A stretch of DNA of 64,000 nucleotides, from the NCBI GenBank assembly GCA_020226215.1, contig CM035234.1, positions 73,301,135-73,365,134 on the forward strand, in the 5' to 3' direction. Shown in pieces: positions 35,290-48,100 of the stretch. The notes under the pieces were generated by a model that saw only the letters and a program-made list of their open reading frames with translations, did no database searches and was not told where the DNA came from. This DNA is from Sindora glabra. Its lineage: Eukaryota > Streptophyta > Magnoliopsida > Fabales > Fabaceae. Each line of letters opens with the position of its first letter. Position 1 is the stretch's first letter. The translations under genes and the position numbers were made by a program.

Positions 35290-38200
35290 GATACTCTTGC
35301 CATCGCATCCTAAAATTAGCATGCACACAAAAGTTCCATGGAGATAAATAAGCAGTTACATGAATAAACTAAAGTTCTTTTCACATGGGCAACATGTTTT
35401 TTCTTATTTGGATATGTAGGGGGGATCGGAAAACAAGAAAATGTTGAAAAATTAATTTTTCCTTACGCATCTGGGTAAAAATGTAAGAAAAAGGAAGACT
35501 AAATCAAGTTAAATAATAATTTTTTTCTTCAACTTAATATATTTATTTAACATTAATTTGTTTGTAGCCAATAATATTTACAATTAAAATTTATTGCATT
35601 TATGTATAATTTTTTTGTAAATATATTTTTAACAAATAAAAATATGAAATTATTATTAATTATGACCAAAACTTCAATACAAACCTAATTTTCTGGGATA
35701 TCTATACCTCAGATACTAACATAAGAGTATATCATTAGATCAATTATTTACTAAATTAATAATTTAATTTAACTTCTTGATAAGATTTTTATTTTTTTAA
35801 AGAAATTAAAATTAAATCTACCACAAATTTATTTGAATTCAAAAGAAGCCCCTTTCATATGAATTAGTAAAATTGCATCACATTAATTAATTAATTATTA
35901 TATACCATTTTTAATCTAACTATTTAATTTCATGCTAAAATAATTGATCCTATTTAATTATTTTGGTTAAATATTAAGTTGTTAAAATCTTTATATTTCA
36001 TCTTAGGTATAATTATTTAATATCATTCTAGATTTATCAATCTTCTTCAATTGTTTTGATTGAATACTAATAATAATTTTTTATTTAATATATTTAAAAA
36101 TTAACTTAGTTAACTCATTTCCCAAAAAAAAGTGAAAACTCCAGGCAACAATAATTAATTAAGTTACCTTTTTTTGTTAAATATTTAATAATATTTTTAA
36201 TTTTTGACCCCTTTTTTTGGTAATATATAGCAAAACACCCAAGAAATAACTTGTTACATTAAAAAATAGAGATTATGATAAAGAAATGAACCAGACTAAT
36301 ATAATTTTTTGCAATAACATGATAAAAACATTTAAAAAGAAAAATATATATTTATAATACAGTAAATAAAGCACAACAAGAGCTTTTAATAGAAATTCAA
36401 AGAAAATTTCTTATTCATTCACTAGAATTTGATTGAAAAAGTAAAAAAAAAATCACTTTTATCAATTAATGGTAACATTCGTCTTCCCGGTAAATGGATT
36501 TTTTTGGCAAAATTAATTAAATTTATTTTGCTAATAAAACTTAAATTGATTGAATAAGTAAAGAAATAAATTTCATATGATTAAAAATTCAAAATATAAT
36601 GCAATTGATTTGGGTAACAAAAATTAAATGAATAATATATTAGGAGGTTGTTAAAATAATTAATTTTAATAAGGTAAAATTAAGAAGAGATAAATAAAGC
36701 TTAACAATTTGTGAAATTAATTTTTTGTGACACATGGCATAATTTAGTAAAAATATTAAGTAGGGTACGCATATCCTAGAAAAATATTTAAGGTGTGGAA
36801 GTCGTACCCATTAATTAAATGTTCATGAAAAATATTAATAACAAATTTTAACCATTGTAAATATCTTATTAATAACACATTTTTCTTTTCATTCTTTCTA
36901 CTTTTGCTAAAGGAGGTTTTTTTTGTTATTTCGCGTTTTGAAATTATTAAGACATTAACTAGTTATTTTATAATAAAATAAATTAGCATTTATTTTAAAA
37001 TTAGTCCATTATTTTAAAATTGCACTATTTTATATAAATTATAAAGGTCTTAATTATGATAGACACACGAAATTGAACGACGGACAAATGGTATGGTTTA
37101 TACAGAATATCAAGTAGCAAATACTATAAAAAAAATAATAGCATTAAAATTTTAATATTATGTTAAAATTAAAAATATTTTTATTGGTAAGTGAAAATTA
37201 AAAATTTTGATATTGATTGTTTGTATTCTTTTATAATATATGAACTTAATTAGTTAGCTTCCTTAAATATTACACCTAAATTTTTGAATGAAATATTCCT
37301 ATTTACAGTACACAATAAATACGATAGCGTTTTTCTTATAAATGATATTTAGTTGTATAGGTATGGATTTTATCACTGTAACAATGTAAAACACTAAAAT
37401 GGGATTGAAGTGCATATCTGATGCAAACCATTAAAAAATTCGCATGGTCATGTATAAAGCTAAAGGTAAATGTTATATTATAGGATTAAAAAATTGCTTC
37501 TCTTTGATGCGGATTTAAGAATAACTTCCATTTTACTATCTAAGCTAAATTAGCATTTTCAAAGTAAATAAAATAAGAGTAAAATTATTATAAGTGAATT
37601 TTTCATTTATTTTCTACCCATGTGTGGTAAGAAAATTTTTTAATAAGCCCTAGATTTCTTTTTCTGCTCTTTTTTTCTTCTACTCATTTTCTATCATATG
37701 ATCAAGTAAAAACTAAAATTATTTTTCCATTCCTTTTATTTCTTTCAATTTTCTTTCCATTCATCTTTTATGCAAACAAACAAGGGATAAGACAACATCA
37801 AGTGTTACTAAATTACTAAAGTACTGGCATAGGCAACATGTTAATTAAGCCTCTAAATGAGTCGAGTTGAATTCTACTCATTTCAACTTGAACTCAATAA
37901 AATTAAGCATGTTCAAACTCAAGCTTATTAAATTTTCAAAATTCAAGCTCCACCTCAAGTTCTATTACTAAGCAAGTTTAATCGAACTTAAATGAAATTA
38001 AATAAGTTTTAACATATTACACTTTTTTTAGCAAATAAAAAAAAAGGATGCAAGATAGTTTCTTGGTATATATAAATGACATTGCAAAAATAAATCCTAT
38101 TCTAATTCAATAAAATACATAAAAAAATAGTCAAATAATAACATTTGAACATTACATAATAATTACACAAGCAACAATATAAGCATAATTGTCATTAAAT

Positions 38201-38335
38201 AAAAATAACAAGATTTTTTTGGTAATATTAAAATATTAAGAAATTAAATAAATTAGTAATTTAATGAAATCATAAATAATATAATGAGTAAAAATATATA
38301 TAAAAGTTTATCTACACTCATAAATAAAGGGATAC
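35290..38335. other. Intergenic, AT-rich
   Basis: No gene found. The segment 37.85-38.05 kb has repeated CAACTC/CAAGCTTATT words like those of family E immediately downstream. Otherwise low-complexity A/T sequence. Confidence 0.6.
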
Positions 38336-38339
38336 GAGT

Positions 38340-39060
38340 CAGGTCGAGTTAAGCTGTGAAGTAATTTGGGTTGGTTTGAATAAATTTAACTTAATTTGAA
38401 ACTCAACTTATATTCAAATAAATTAAAAATTTTACAATTTGAATTAAGCAGGTGAATCATTCAACTTAACTCAACTCTTCATTCGATCTAATCAAACAAA
38501 TCAAAATCTCGAGTAAGCAAATTTAAATAAAAATGAACTAAACCAGCTCATATTAGTAATTCATTAACTCAACTCAACTCATTTGATTTGTTTAATCTAA
38601 AATAATTTAAAGATACTTAAATTCATTTAGATATATTTTATAATATATACTATTATATTTAATATCATTATTTATTTTATAAATATTATTTAAATATATT
38701 TATATATAATTAATTTATCAAGTTAGTTTATGAATTAAAAGATTTAAACTAACCATAAATTAAATTTGCCTTATTTAACAATCAAGTTAATTTTGGGGAT
38801 TCAAATTTCACTCATTTGATTCATGAATCTAACTTATCGAATTAATTTTTAAGTTAAATCATGAGTGATTCATGACTTGATTTGGTTCATTTCCAATCTT
38901 ACTCACAAAACATCATGAGTTTTGTATTTTAAGATTTAAGCTCGACTCGCCAATTATACAAGTTCAACCTGTTTAACCTTGAGTCCATTTAACTTGAATA
39001 CAAATCAAACATTTGACGAGTTGAACTTGAATTGATTATGACTAATTTCATTCATTTTTA
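38340..39060 (+). repeat. Dispersed repeat family E, copy 2
   Basis: The core (about 38550-38740) matches the reverse complement of 9905-10330. Both flanks are dense in AACTCAACTC, GAGTCAGGTCGAGTT and TCATGA...GATTCATGA motifs, suggesting multiple short inverted binding-site-like repeats near the ends. Confidence 0.55.
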
Positions 39061-39235
39061 GCCTTAGTGTTAATTAGCATGCACATAAAGATCTTGGGAA
39101 GATAAATAAAAAAATTACATCAACAATTTACTAACATATTTAACATTTGCTTAAAAAATAATAAAAATAAGTTAAGGAAGCAAATAAATTATATCAAATA
39201 ACTTCAAAATTTATTGAAATGAAAAGGATAGTTTC

Positions 39236-39770
39236 AACAAGGGACAAATGTAAAATATTCTTTTATTTTTGGAATGGTTAAATTTTTCTCCCTTCTACTT
39301 TAAAATTTGGAAATCACCTTTTAAATTTCACAAATTTTGGAATCAACCTACAGTTAAATTAATTGATTATTTTATTAAATTATATTATTTTTTAATAAAC
39401 TTTAAACAAAACTCACAATAGTATATCAATTTATTTCATCATTTTTTACATTAAATTTGACAATTTATTTTTTTATTAATTAATTAAATATGTATATATC
39501 TAATTTAATTCCTAATAATTATATATCATGAAAATTATTTATAAAAAATAACAAGATAAATTAACATATTATAATATCACAATTCTTGTTTCAAAAGATT
39601 ATTAAAAAAAGATGTAATTGATAAAGTAAAAAATTAAGTTGACAGTGGATTCTAATTTCAAATTTTATACAATTTAAGAGAATAATTTTTTAATTTTTAA
39701 AATTGAAGAGGATAAAATTTAACTAATTAAAAATTAAATGAAGTATTTTACACTTTTACCTTCCATTAAT
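39236..39770. mobile_element. Long-TIR non-autonomous DNA transposon 6
   Basis: The left arm (about 39240-39370) aligns with the reverse complement of about 39635-39770: TGTAAAATA.TTC, GTTAAATTTT, TCT.CTTC.A.TTTAAAA, TTAAATT, AATTTT.GAAT.A and ACAGTTAA/GTCAACTTAA. Arms are about 130 bp and imperfect. No transposase. Confidence 0.65.
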
Positions 39771-39884
39771 TAAACCTATAAAATAAAACCGAAACTTCAG
39801 CTATAAAACCAAAAAAGTAATGTTACTTCCATTTTTTTACACAATTCCTCCTCACAAACCGTGAAATTTACAATTTTATGAACT

Positions 39885-40110
39885 CACTGTATGGGAGTGA
39901 CACTCTGGAGTGATTTTTCGACCAGAAATATTCCCTTCTCAAGTGCCATGGCCTGTGCGTTAAGTTCCTGCCATTGCCTCTCCTAAAGTAAACCGAGGGC
40001 CTACACGCTTTTATGTCTTCAATTCCAGCGGCAACGCAAACGACCTAGCAAACAAGTCACGCGCATCTGCAGATTGGTGCACGCCGCATTGAATCTCATT
40101 TCCATTCAAG
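39885..40110. other. GC-richer island 2 in gene desert
   Basis: About 220 bp with CpG-containing words (CTACACGC, GCGGCAACGCAAACGACC, CACGCGCATC, GCACGCCGCATT) surrounded by AT-rich DNA. No open frame; nature unknown. Confidence 0.4.
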
Positions 40111-40984
40111 CTGAATATTATTATTGTTGTGAAATAATTATAATTCTTGTTATTTATAAATTTTAATTATATTTTTAGAAAGAACTTAAATTCACTTTGC
40201 TGATATTAAAAAATATTTTCTATTATAAAAAAAAATATAATATGTTATTAAATTATAATAATTAAAAATTTTAATAATAATAAAAAAATTTAATAATTTT
40301 TTATTAACATGATATCATAGGATTAGATTATAAATTATTCAAATTTAAATTCTTTTAGGAATACTTACAACTTTTACCTAGTTTATCCTTCTAAAATATG
40401 CACCATGATTTTAATTATTCAATAATGTAATGTTATATTTTATATCAAATAAATAACAATAGCTTGTTTTAAGACTCAGTGCCACCTCATTTTTTTTTTT
40501 TTGAAAAAGACGATGACTTTGTTTTAGAATATAATTTTTATAGAATATATAAAAAAAGAGTATTAGAGAAAAATAACTTTTTCTTTAAAAAGAGAAAGTT
40601 ATCTTCGCCAAATTTATTATATTTAATATTGAATATATCAATTATTTTTTACTATTTTAATAGTTTATAACTATATTTTTATAGAAAATATTTTTTGCTA
40701 ACACAAATGAAGCTTAATGTAAAAAGTGTTAATTTGTTATTATCAATGGATTAAATTTTTTTTAAAATTGTTAATATTTTAATAATATTGTGATAATAAA
40801 TTTATCTTTTATAAGAATTTAGCTCATTTGAAGTGTAAAATATATTTTAGATGCATTTTAGAAAAGTCCCAATTCTTTTATAAAATAACCATAAGTTAGT
40901 CGCAGGCACAATTTTTAATTAAAAAATAATAATATGTCATCATTTTACATCATTTATATACATTGATGCAAGATTATGTTGCAT
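40111..40984. other. Intergenic, AT-rich
   Basis: No gene. The short plus-strand frame at 40479-40670 is phenylalanine/lysine-rich low-complexity translation and is not supported. Confidence 0.6.
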
Positions 40985-42015
40985 TTAATAAGATGAAATG
41001 AAATAAAATGGAAAGAAAAGGAAACAAATGGAATATCCATTTTATAATTATGTTTGGTGTTGTTATGAATGGAATGGATATTTGATTGCATAATTATATT
41101 TAGTATAATAAATATAAAAGAAATAAAATAAAAAAATGACTCAATGATGATAATACCTTTAAAAATAAAAAGAAAATATAAAACTGAAACTATATTTATA
41201 TAATTGATAATATTATTATTTCTTTTATTTATAATTGGACATATAGTTATAGTTGAACATGTATATTAAAAGGTAAATTAGAATATATATTAAATAAAGA
41301 AATATATGATATGATCACTAATTAGAAGATATTATATTTTAAATTTAATTATAAAAGTTATAATTAACACAAAATTTTATATAGTAAAAAAATAAAAAAA
41401 TATTAATTTATTAAATTTTTATAAATAATGTAAAAATATTCTATTATAAAAATTATTATTAAAAATATAATTACTAATATATTTTTATAAATATAATATT
41501 TAAAAATATACCTTATTTTAATATTTATTAATAATAATATTGTTGGAATATATAAAAGATGTAAGTGATAATAGTATTTAAAATTTATTTTAAAAATGAT
41601 AGAATGATCATTCTATCACTTTTACTATGAAATTGAAATCCTATCATTTGATGAAATAGCTTATTCCTTATCCCTTGTTTACCTATAATTAAAAATAAAA
41701 TTTTATTTTATTTTCAAATATTTTTTAAAAAATTGACATTAAGTAAAATATATTTTATTTTATTTATAATTTTTATTTTAATTATATTTATATCATTATA
41801 AAATCTATTAAATCTATACATTCCAAATAAAATATTTTATTTGTAAATAAATTAAAAATGTTATTTTTGATGAAATTTTTATTTATAATTAGTTTGAAAT
41901 TAATTTTATTAAGATAAACTAAAATCAATTCTAAAAAATTACATACCAAACAAACTCTTTTAAGAAATGAGTATTCTTATTCTATAATTCCTATCATATT
42001 TTTTTTTTTTTCATT
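40985..42015 (-). repeat. MITE-like family A copy interrupted by family B copy
   Basis: The inner part (41520-41690) matches 1070-1210 inverted. Outer ends carry GAAATGAAATAAAATGGAAAG at the left and, inverted, GAAATAAAATGAAAAA at the right. A family B element at about 41695-41960, matching the start of the window, interrupts it, so family B appears to have inserted later. Boundaries approximate. Confidence 0.5.
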
Positions 42016-42019
42016 TTAT

Positions 42020-42235
42020 TTCTTCGTAGTAGACGTGCTATTCAACATCCGATGGAAAGCCATTTGCAAGAGACATCGGGTTTCACGACAATTGCGTGTT
42101 AAGGGAGGAAGTGAGATCCAGGGGCTAAGGTTGAAGGGCACTTCCTCTAGCTTTCCCCTGCAAAAGAATGCATAGTCGTTTCCACGATTACAAAGATCAC
42201 AAGTTCTTCCCTCATGAGCTACCTAAATCAATAAT
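42020..42235. other. GC-richer island 3
   Basis: About 215 bp of balanced composition between two MITE-like elements. No open frame of note and no recognised homology. Confidence 0.4.
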
Positions 42236-42490
42236 AGGGCCATGTTTAATTTTGCTGAAAGTATTTTTGTAGAAATATAATTATAAGTTAATAAAATATA
42301 ATTTATATGACCTATGTTGAATTTGAAAAGTTTATTTAAAGATAATTTTTCAAATAAAAATTATTTTTCTTCATTATCATAATTGTAAATTTTTTTAATT
42401 ATAATGTATTGTGTAAATAATACTCCTTTATTTATATATAAAATTTTTTCTATAAAAATTATCTTCTAAACAAACATAGAAAGCCTTAGT
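42236..42490. mobile_element. MITE-like element, about 250 bp
   Basis: The left end GGGCCATGTTTAATTTTGC and inverted right end GGCTTTCTATGTTTGTTTAG share CATGTTTA/TATGTTTG and inner A/T-rich complementary words (TTTTTGTAGAAATATAAT against TTTTTATAGAAAAAATTTTA). Non-coding. Confidence 0.45.
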
Positions 42491-43321
42491 TTGATTGAGA
42501 CTTCAAGAAAGTTTTCATCCATTGAATTATGAATAAAAAATGTTAGACTCATTTATTTTGAATTTATTAATTCAATAATATAATTAAGTGTGAAAGATTG
42601 ACCTAAAATAAAAGTGACTATCCAATTAAGTTTAAATAGTTATCTAAACTATGAATAAAGTAATGGGTGGTTTTCAGCTATAAATCAATCCATTATAAGC
42701 AAAAAGGCTATTATTCCTAAATCCTATCTTGATCTATTCATGCCTCATCTATGATAGATGGTAACACTCCCTAAAACATATTGTTGTTGGTTAGGATTCA
42801 TAGGAAAAATAACTCTTATACATTGCTTATGAAATTGAAATGATTGTAATCCATTCATCTTTATATCATTGCTATGGATTCAACAAGCATAACTTATCAT
42901 TTCTATATTTACTTTTAATATTATATTTTTTATATGAATCAATGGAATCAATTTTCACTAAATTTAACAAAAGAACCTAATAAATCAACATTTAATTATA
43001 TGGTGATGTTTAAAAAATTCATAAACAAAACATTTAATTAAATAAAATAATTAATTAAGTAACAATACTTATTAATTTTAATTTTTTTCACAAGAAATAG
43101 AAAGTAGGAATGACTAATATTAACTATCTTCTAAGAGTGATTAATATTAACTATCTTTTATAAGCATTATTATAGGACTATTTCCTTCTTAAGAATGTCC
43201 CGCTTGCACCTCAAAAGGTGTGTCCACTACAAGAGCCCCATCCAAAAGTTCACACTCCTAAGAATCCTTTACTTTTATTTTTTGTATGACAAATTGATAC
43301 TTTTTTATATCATGACTACTA
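42491..43321. other. Intergenic, upstream of Copia element
   Basis: AT-rich with no gene. The right boundary is the target duplication of the Copia insertion. Confidence 0.6.
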
Positions 43322-43361
43322 ATATATGTAATAGTTTATAGTTGCTAACGTATTTCTTTCC

Positions 43362-43367
43362 CACGTG
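43362..43367. promoter_or_regulatory. G-box CACGTG in U3 of LTR
   Basis: The palindromic bZIP/bHLH core within CCCACGTGAA. It is retained at the same offset in the 3' LTR (49466-49471). Confidence 0.6.
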
Positions 43368-43490
43368 AATGTTGGCAATAAATCCAACGTTTTAAACTTT
43401 GTTGTGGTCCGCAAAAATAGGAGAGCAGTTTTTCTGCTCAACGTCCACCGGATTACACAGCTTCTTGATGGGAGAAGCTGGCAACGTGAA

Positions 43491-43499
43491 TATATATAA
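43491..43499 (+). promoter_or_regulatory. LTR TATA box
   Basis: TATATATAA in the LTR, preserved at 49595-49603 in the 3' LTR. Expected to set transcription start some 25-35 bases downstream, before the ATG at 43666. Confidence 0.7.
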
Positions 43500-43758
43500 A
43501 CGAAACAAGGGTCCCCGGGTTTGGTTAATGCTCAATTATTTTTCTGAACAAAATACACCATCAACATAGCATAAACCAGAACCTGGAAGCACCTGAGTTC
43601 AAGGATTGCAGTAACTATTCAGCACAGTTTCTTGGAGCAACTTCTCTGTGCAATTTGTTAAAGTTATGGCTGGAGGTAGGCTTCTGCATATCTGACTTAA
43701 TTTTATGCTTTAAGTAGGATATATTAAGTATCTAAGTATCTTAGATATAGATAACATT

Positions 43759-43770
43759 TGGTATCAAAAC
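43759..43770 (+). other. Copia primer binding site
   Basis: TGGTATCAAAAC, two bases after the 5' LTR, matches the usual plant initiator-Met-tRNA primer site with two mismatches. Confidence 0.85.
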
Positions 43771-44160
43771 GTAAAAAATTGCCTTTGCCTTGCTTATGTG
43801 CGGTAGAAAACAGAGCATATTGTTTGGTTTCAATCCTATATACATGCTGTTTTTATCATGTTTTAAGACTAGGATTGGATAGCCCATAAAATTCTAGAGG
43901 ATTTAGGCTCCGAAAATTTGAAAAACTGTTGAAGAATACATAAAACATGTTCTGGTTTGTGGCGGGTTTGTTTCTGGTTGGAATTGGGTCGACATTGGGT
44001 TGGGTCGATCCGACTGGAGGTTGAAGACAACCTTCCTTGCTGGCTCCACCGAAACGCACCGTTTTGCTTAGTGAAATGGCATCGTTTCATTTTAAGGTTC
44101 TTAGGCTTTTCTAAATTGAAAACGCATCGTTTGTTTACCTCCTAAAATAAAATCTTCAAG

Positions 44161-44230
44161 TTGTCGTCGAGAGGATTCGAGCCGCTGTCACCATCATGCA
44201 TCGCACTGGCTTAACCACTAATCCTTCATG
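44161..44230 (-). other. tRNA-like A-box/B-box pair in Copia leader
   Basis: The minus strand reads TAGTGGTTAAGCCAG, then 28 bases later GGCTCGAATCC, each about one base from the pol III A-box and B-box consensus. A cloverleaf does not fold (acceptor ends do not pair), so it is not a tRNA gene. It may be a decayed tRNA- or SINE-derived piece. Confidence 0.35.
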
Positions 44231-45118
44231 TTTTTTGTTCTCTTATACACGCGTAAAATTGTATTTGAAGGCTTTCCGAAAAGTTTGATAATTTTAATTT
44301 TTTTTCTTTGAATTTTATCATAATGGGGAGATATTAATGTCATATATTTAATGCCTAATATTTAGATATTATTTTAGGCATTAATTTGACATATTTAGAT
44401 TAAAATTAATTAGGAGAATTTAAATCAAATAATTAATCACATTTGGCTTAGTTGATTAATTATTTATTTTCTTCTAATTATGAAAATATTGTATGATTGT
44501 TTTATCAATCTTAGGCTATATATTTTTCTATGAAGAGAAAATTAATTTGTCACATTTGTATAAGTGATTAATTAATATTTGAAATCTCATAAAGAAATGT
44601 CTATTTATGTTTTAAAATGCCTATTTATTTTGTTTAAGTATGTTTTAAAATGTCAAGTGATCCGTATAATTTTAGTCTAATTAAAACTTAGCCACAACAC
44701 TTTTGATTATTCTAAAATTATACATAAAGCATTAGATTTAAAACTAGGATCACATAAAGAAAAATTGACATTAATTGTAATTAATCATATTCAATATAAT
44801 AATTATTATCCCACAGGAATATTATTATATTTAATATGATTAATTAGGGTGGGATAGTAAATTTTTCTTTACCTTAATCTACCCACAGGAATTAAGATAG
44901 GGGATATAATTTGCTAGTTTAATCAATTTTATACATAAACCTAATTAAATAAAACTAAGCCCACAGGCAGTTTTGTTTGTTACTAGGATTATGTTTGATA
45001 GATATATTTTGCATTGGTAAGACATGTCATATGAAATATTTTTTAATTACCTCAAATTATTAATATAGCATGTAATTTTATACAGCTTTTTAACTTTTGA
45101 ATATTTCTGATTTTCAAG

Positions 45119-48100
45119 TTCCCGAATTGAATGGTGATAATTATAAGATATGGAAGGAGAAAATTCTTCTTCAACTGGGGTGGATGGATGTGGATGATGC
45201 AATAAGAAAGGATGAACCTCCTAAACCCATTGATAGTAGTAGTGCAGCTGAAAATAGCACTTTATGAGCGTTGGGAGCGATCAAATCACCTTAGTATGAT
45301 GTATATCAAAACTAAGATATTTGCTATCGTTCATGGGTCTATTAGGAGAGCATTAGAATGTTCGAAGTTTGCTCAAGGCCATTGATGAACAATTTGAAAC
45401 TTCAGACAAGGCTTTGACAAGCACTCTGATGACAAGGTTATCATCAATGAAGCTTACCGGCATAACGGGTGTGCGAGAGCATATCATGCAGATGAGGGAC
45501 ATTGCAGCTCAATTAAAAATGCTTGAGGTCGAGATGTCTGAGTCTTTCCCTGTGCACTATATCCTGAACTCTCTACCGCCTCAATATAGACCTTTCAAGA
45601 TTTCCTACAACACACATAAGGAGAAATGGACAATCAATGAACTTCTGTCTATGTGTGTACAGGAAGAAGGGAGGCTTGTTGCAGAAATGAGAGAAAGCGC
45701 ACATATGGCAACACAAGGGAAGAACAATAAGCAAGCCAACTCAAAAGAAAAGGGAAATGCACCCATTCAAGGCAGTATAAAGAAAGAGTCCAAGTGTTTC
45801 TTCTGCAAGAAGAAAGGACACATAAAGAAGAATTGCAACAAATTTAAGAGCTGGCTTGAAAAGAAAGGTATCTCAATCTCACACTTTTGTTATGAATCTA
45901 ATATGGTAGATGTTAGTAGTAACACATGGTGGATTGATTCTGGTTCTACAATCCATATCTCTAATACCTTGCAGGGCTTTCTAAACCAAAGGAAGCCAAT
46001 GGGCAGTGAGCAGTACATCTATTCAGGCAATAAGATGGGCTCACTAGTTGAAGTTAGAGGAACTTGCAGACTAGTTTTAGATACTGGTTTTAGTTTGATA
46101 TCGGAAAGGACTTTGTATGTACCAAGTTTCTCTAGAAACTTAATTTCTATTTCGAAACTTTTGCCTTTTGAATATTCTTTTGAATTTTCAAATAACATGT
46201 TTAAGTTATTTTATAAATCTAATCTTGTTGGCAATGGTACAATTTTTGATGGTCTTTTCCGAATTCAATTACAAGACAATATACTTAATGATTCAATGCA
46301 TGTTTCTAGTAGCATAGGGTATTAAGAGATGTGTTACTAATGAAGATTCCTCTATGTTGTGGCACCGTAGACTAGGTCATATCTCAATAGAGAGGGTTAA
46401 AAAGTTAGTAAAAGATGGAATACTTAGTACGCTAGATTTTACTAACTTTGAAACTTGTATAGACTACATAAAGGGAAAGTAGACTAATAAGACCAAGAAA
46501 GGTGCAAAGAGGAGTACTACCATTTTAGAAATCATACATACAGACATTTGTAGTTCCAGATTTGGACTCTAGTAGTCCAAAATACTTTATCACCTTTATT
46601 GATGACTACTCATGATATATATATCTCTATCTGTTGAATAATAAGAATGAGGCACTTGATGCCTTTAAGGTATTTAAAGCAGAAGTAGAGAAACAATGTG
46701 ATAAACAAATTAAGATAGTGAGATCAGATAGAGGTTGTGAGTATTATGATAGATACACTGAAGATGGACAAGCATTAAGGTCCATTTGCTAGATTTCTTT
46801 AAAAACATGGGATTATTACCTAATACACCATGCCTGGGTCTCTGAACCAAAACGGTGTAGCTGAAAGAAGAAATCGAAAACTATTGGACATGGTAAGGAG
46901 CATGCTTAGCAGCTCTAAGCTTCCTAAGTCCTTATGGATTAAAGGCCTTAAGACGGCAGTGTATATCCTTAACCGAGTTCCAACTAAGGCTGTTGAAAAG
47001 ACACCATTTGAGTTATTTAAAGGTTGGAAACCAAGTTTAAGGCATATGCGCGTTTGGGGATGTCCGTCTGAGGTTAGGGTCTACAATCCATAAGAAAAGA
47101 AGCTGGATCCTAGGACTATAAGTGGCTACTTCATTGGGTATGCTGAAAAGTCCAAAGGATATAGATTCTATTGTCCATCTTATAGCACTAGGATTGTGGA
47201 ATCAAGAAATGCAAAATTTCTTGAAAATGACTTAATTAGTGGAAGTGATCAAATTCAGCATCCAAACACTAAGCTTGATCATTTTGGTTCTCAAGCTTCC
47301 ACATCAAGTGATAAATTGGTTATAATCCATGCCCCTCAAGTACCATTGGGTATTGAACAGCCAATCATTGAGGATCCACAACCACTTGGCCATAACCAAG
47401 TTGATCCAGTTGTTGAACAATTACTAAAAATTGTTGAATAACCAATTGAGGAGCATGCTTCCCAAGAAGATGCTAACCCAACATTAAGAAGATCAACTAG
47501 GGAAAGGAGGTCAGCAATTCCTAGTGACTATGTTGTGTATCTACAAGAGTCTGACTACAATATAGGAGCTGAAAATGACCCTAAGACGTTTTCACAAGCT
47601 ATTAACTGCAGAGAATCCGGATTATGGTACAATGCTATGAAGGAAGAGATGGATTCCATGACAGTCTAATGGAGTTTGGGATCTTATCGAGTTACCTAGT
47701 GGTTCAAAGGCCATAGGGTGTAAATGGGTTTATAAGATGAAAAATGACTCATTAGGCAACATCGAAAGATATAAGGCAAGACTTGTGGCTAAGGGATTCA
47801 CTCAGAAGGAAGGAATCGATTACATAGAGACATTTTCTCCTGTGTCTAAGAAAGATTCCCTCTGTGTAATAATGGCATTGGTTGCCCAATTTGACCTGGA
47901 ATTGCATCAGATGGATGTGAAGACGGCATTCCTCAATGGGGATATAGAGGAAGAGGTATATATGAAACAACCTAAAGGATTCTCCTCTAGTGCTGGTAAG
48001 CATTTAGTATGCAAGCTTAAGAAATCCATATATGGATTGAAACAGGCCTCTCGCTAATGGTATTTTAAGTTTCATGATGTTATTTCCTCATTCGGATTTG

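Larger units (their letters stand above)
43327..43756 (+). repeat. 5' LTR
   Basis: TG...CA ends, 430 bp, same length as the 3' LTR. Contains a G-box (CACGTG, 43362-43367), a TATA box (43491-43499) and a start codon followed by a splice-donor-like site (43666-43681). Confidence 0.96.
43676..45118 (+). other. Probable intron across LTR end, primer site and leader
   Basis: ATGGCTGGAG at 43666 is followed by a donor-like GTAGGC at 43676, and the acceptor TTTTCAAG ends at 45118. Joining them gives an in-frame start to the Gag sequence (PELNGDNYKIWKEK from 45121). Gag has no ATG of its own nearby in this frame. The ATG and donor are identical in both LTRs. Splicing would remove the primer site, so only unspliced RNA could serve as genome. 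Inferred; not shown by transcript data. Confidence 0.55.

Noticed and set aside
44161..44230. tRNA gene on the minus strand
   Set aside because: A- and B-box-like words are present but the acceptor stem does not pair and the T-arm has a mismatch.
45369..46325. 318-codon open frame as a stand-alone gene
   Set aside because: It is the Gag/protease section of the broken Copia element; its start is an artefact of frameshifts.
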